Below, piece after piece: positions 6,082-7,268 of a DNA stretch of 7,268 nucleotides. Below the pieces are notes generated by a model. That model made no database searches. It saw only the letters and a list, made by a program, of their open reading frames with translations, and had not been told where the DNA came from. Position 1 is the stretch's first letter. The number at the start of each line of letters is the position of its first letter. The stretch is taken from assembly GCA_028707415.1 (NCBI GenBank), contig JAQWBC010000044.1, positions 1 through 7,268 on the forward strand, written 5' to 3'. The stretch comes from Candidatus Izemoplasmatales bacterium (GTDB lineage: Bacteria > Bacillota_I > Bacilli_A > Izemoplasmatales > Hujiaoplasmataceae). The translations under genes and the position numbers were made by a program.

Positions 6082-7008
6082 TTATTTTGAGTATTTATGT
6101 TTGTAGTAGCGTTCTTTATCGAGAATCGTAATTGACGTTGTAAAATCGCCAACTTTGATTTTTCTCAATTCTTCACCCAAAACACAAACCTTGGAGTCAA
6201 TATCGTCAATGAAATGAATAACCAACGCCTCAGCCGTATTGGGTTTTTTGGGACTGCCGAAATTACCATAATAATGATGAGATAAAATTATATGTTCTAA
6301 CATCAAAGCGGCTTCGGAAGCTTCCAATCCCAAATCACGAGCGGCCAAGGCTATCTCATTTGAGCCTAAAGTGATGTGTCCAATCAATCGACCTTTAAGA
6401 GTATATTCACTGCCCTCATAAGAATCAAACTCCAAAACCTTGGTTACGTCGTGCAAAATAATCCCAGCATAAACAAGATCTTCATTGAGAAATGGATAAA
6501 CCTTGACAAACCCTTCAGCTAGTTTCAGCATCGAAAACGTATGGTATGCCAATCCAGAAATATAAGCGTGATGAAACTTTGTCGCCGCTGGGTATAAATA
6601 GAAATCAACTTCAAACTTCTTATAAATTGCTTCAGTAATCAGTTTGATTTCCGGATCTTGAAGACTTGCTATTCTTTCTTCAATTAAGTTTCGCGCATCA
6701 GTCACATTAATGGGTGCATATTCATAAAACGCCTGCATCAGCCTGACTTTAATGGCTTCGGGAAGGTCCATATTACTAATGGGTTCGTATTTCGAAGCCT
6801 GAAGATGGACTCGATCCTTAAAGTTAATGGCAACCGTTTCAAAATAGTAGATTTTGTTGAGTGATACATCAACGTTTTCGGGAATTCTGACGATTACTTT
6901 GTCTTGGTCTTCACAAGTGACATTGCAGGCATATGAATCATACGAAGAGGCGTTCACCTGGTCAATTCTGCCGAAAAAGTTTACTTCTTGGTTGATTTCA
7001 TAATTCAT
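6082..7008 (-). CDS. yhaM: 3'-5' exoribonuclease YhaM (OB-fold plus HD domain)
   Basis: This gives 308 residues from ATG 7006-7008, or 311 from ATG 7015-7017; B. subtilis YhaM is about 314. In 311-residue numbering, the N-terminal part to about 80 is an OB-fold-like beta region (nucleic-acid binding). Residues 145-285 form the HD metal-dependent phosphohydrolase domain with all key residues visible: HHAYISGLAYH (149-159), LHDVTK with His189-Asp190, LIGH (214), LEHIILSHH (His242, His247-248) and DDID (271-274). The family more often has LHDLGK, so VT is a small variation. YhaM degrades RNA and single-stranded DNA from the 3' end in the cytoplasm. I prefer Met4 because AAAGGA lies about 8 nt before it. 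The first ATG has that site directly against it and would rely on an ATGA overlap with the upstream gene. A yhaM-prsA neighbourhood is, from memory, also found in Bacillales, which supports both calls. Confidence 0.93.
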   Translation of the reverse strand: MNYEINQEVNFFGRIDQVNASSYDSYACNVTCEDQDKVIVRIPENVDVSLNKIYYFETVAINFKDRVHLQASKYEPISNMDLPEAIKVRLMQAFYEYAPINVTDARNLIEERIASLQDPEIKLITEAIYKKFEVDFYLYPAATKFHHAYISGLAYHTFSMLKLAEGFVKVYPFLNEDLVYAGIILHDVTKVLEFDSYEGSEYTLKGRLIGHITLGSNEIALAARDLGLEASEAALMLEHIILSHHYYGNFGSPKKPNTAEALVIHFIDDIDSKVCVLGEELRKIKVGDFTTSITILDKERYYKHKYSK

Positions 7009-7013
7009 TTTAA

Positions 7014-7268
7014 TCATCCTTTATTTTGAAAGACATATGTGCAGATGTCACGTAATACATAAACATTATTTTCAGTTACTGTCGAGTCATTTGTGGAAGC
7101 TAATATTAACTGGTAACCATCGGGAATTACGATCGTTTCCGTTATCGGTTCGGGTTTGAATATGATTTGCAACTGATCTTGTTTCAACCAATAGATTACC
7201 GTTTTCGTTTCCAGAACGGTAACTTCAATATTTTGAATAAGAAGTGGAACCGACTTAATATGAAACCC
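7014..7268 (-). CDS. C-terminal end of an unidentified protein upstream of yhaM (partial)
   Basis: The minus-strand frame is open from the window edge to TGA at 7014-7016 and gives the last 84 residues. It looks like a beta-rich C-terminal domain: VTVLETKTVIYWLK, LQIIFKPEP, TIVIPDGYQLILAS, NNVYVLRD. The pattern recalls the all-beta C-terminal domain of alpha-amylase-type glycoside hydrolases, but this is a weak impression and no catalytic residue is in view. There is no membrane segment or anchor. Its stop overlaps the first possible yhaM ATG (ATGA) and lies 5 nt before the preferred one, so the two genes form an operon with probable translational coupling. The product of the full gene is not known. 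Confidence 0.7.
   Translation of the reverse strand, partial: GFHIKSVPLLIQNIEVTVLETKTVIYWLKQDQLQIIFKPEPITETIVIPDGYQLILASTNDSTVTENNVYVLRDICTYVFQNKG

Noticed and set aside
1..7268. CRISPR array, tRNA, rRNA, insertion sequence or phage genes
   Set aside because: No regularly spaced repeats, tRNA-like cloverleaf, rRNA signature, transposase motif or phage structural gene was seen on either strand.
1..7268. Mycoplasma genetic code (TGA read as Trp)
   Set aside because: No in-frame TGA interrupts the genes, tryptophan is TGG, and TGA works as a stop at 7014-7016 next to the yhaM start.

Overview
The window is AT-rich and uses the standard stop codons: tryptophan is encoded by TGG, and TGA ends the gene at the right edge. 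It carries a YhaM-type exoribonuclease beside a PrsA/parvulin-like exported protein, strong sigma-A-like promoters and good Shine-Dalgarno sites. This fits a low-GC Gram-positive relative (Bacillota, or a non-Mycoplasma mollicute lineage such as Acholeplasma/Izemoplasma-like bacteria). The exact taxon cannot be read from the sequence.

Layout, left to right. (1) Positions 1-2067, minus strand: two exported proteins in tandem. The upstream one (233 aa) resembles the SipW-dependent/TasA-camelysin group. The downstream one is a secreted GLUG-repeat surface protein truncated by the left edge (454 aa visible). They are 3 nt apart and probably translationally coupled. (2) Positions 2068-2554: an information-dense divergent intergenic region. 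For the minus-strand operon it holds a perfect TTGACA-17-TATAAT promoter and, starting right at its predicted +1, a GEMM-I (cyclic-di-GMP class I) riboswitch. That is followed by an intrinsic terminator, further hairpins and a second candidate promoter. For the plus strand it holds a promoter and a strong ribosome binding site. (3) Positions 2555-6010, plus strand: a 1151-aa membrane-anchored, PrsA/SurA/parvulin-like protein with an Ig-like domain in the middle. (4) Positions 6020-6072: two convergent terminators sharing one T/A tract. (5) Positions 6082-7268, minus strand: YhaM-like 3'-5' exoribonuclease, preceded by the tail of another gene that overlaps or abuts its start.

The main point of interest is the control of the left operon. 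The sequence predicts that cyclic di-GMP switches transcription of a SipW-like protein and a GLUG-repeat surface protein. This would be a second-messenger-gated cell-surface or matrix module. Aptamer identity rests on clear signature sequences. The direction of control (ON by ligand) is inferred from overlap between the aptamer 3' end and the terminator 5' arm.
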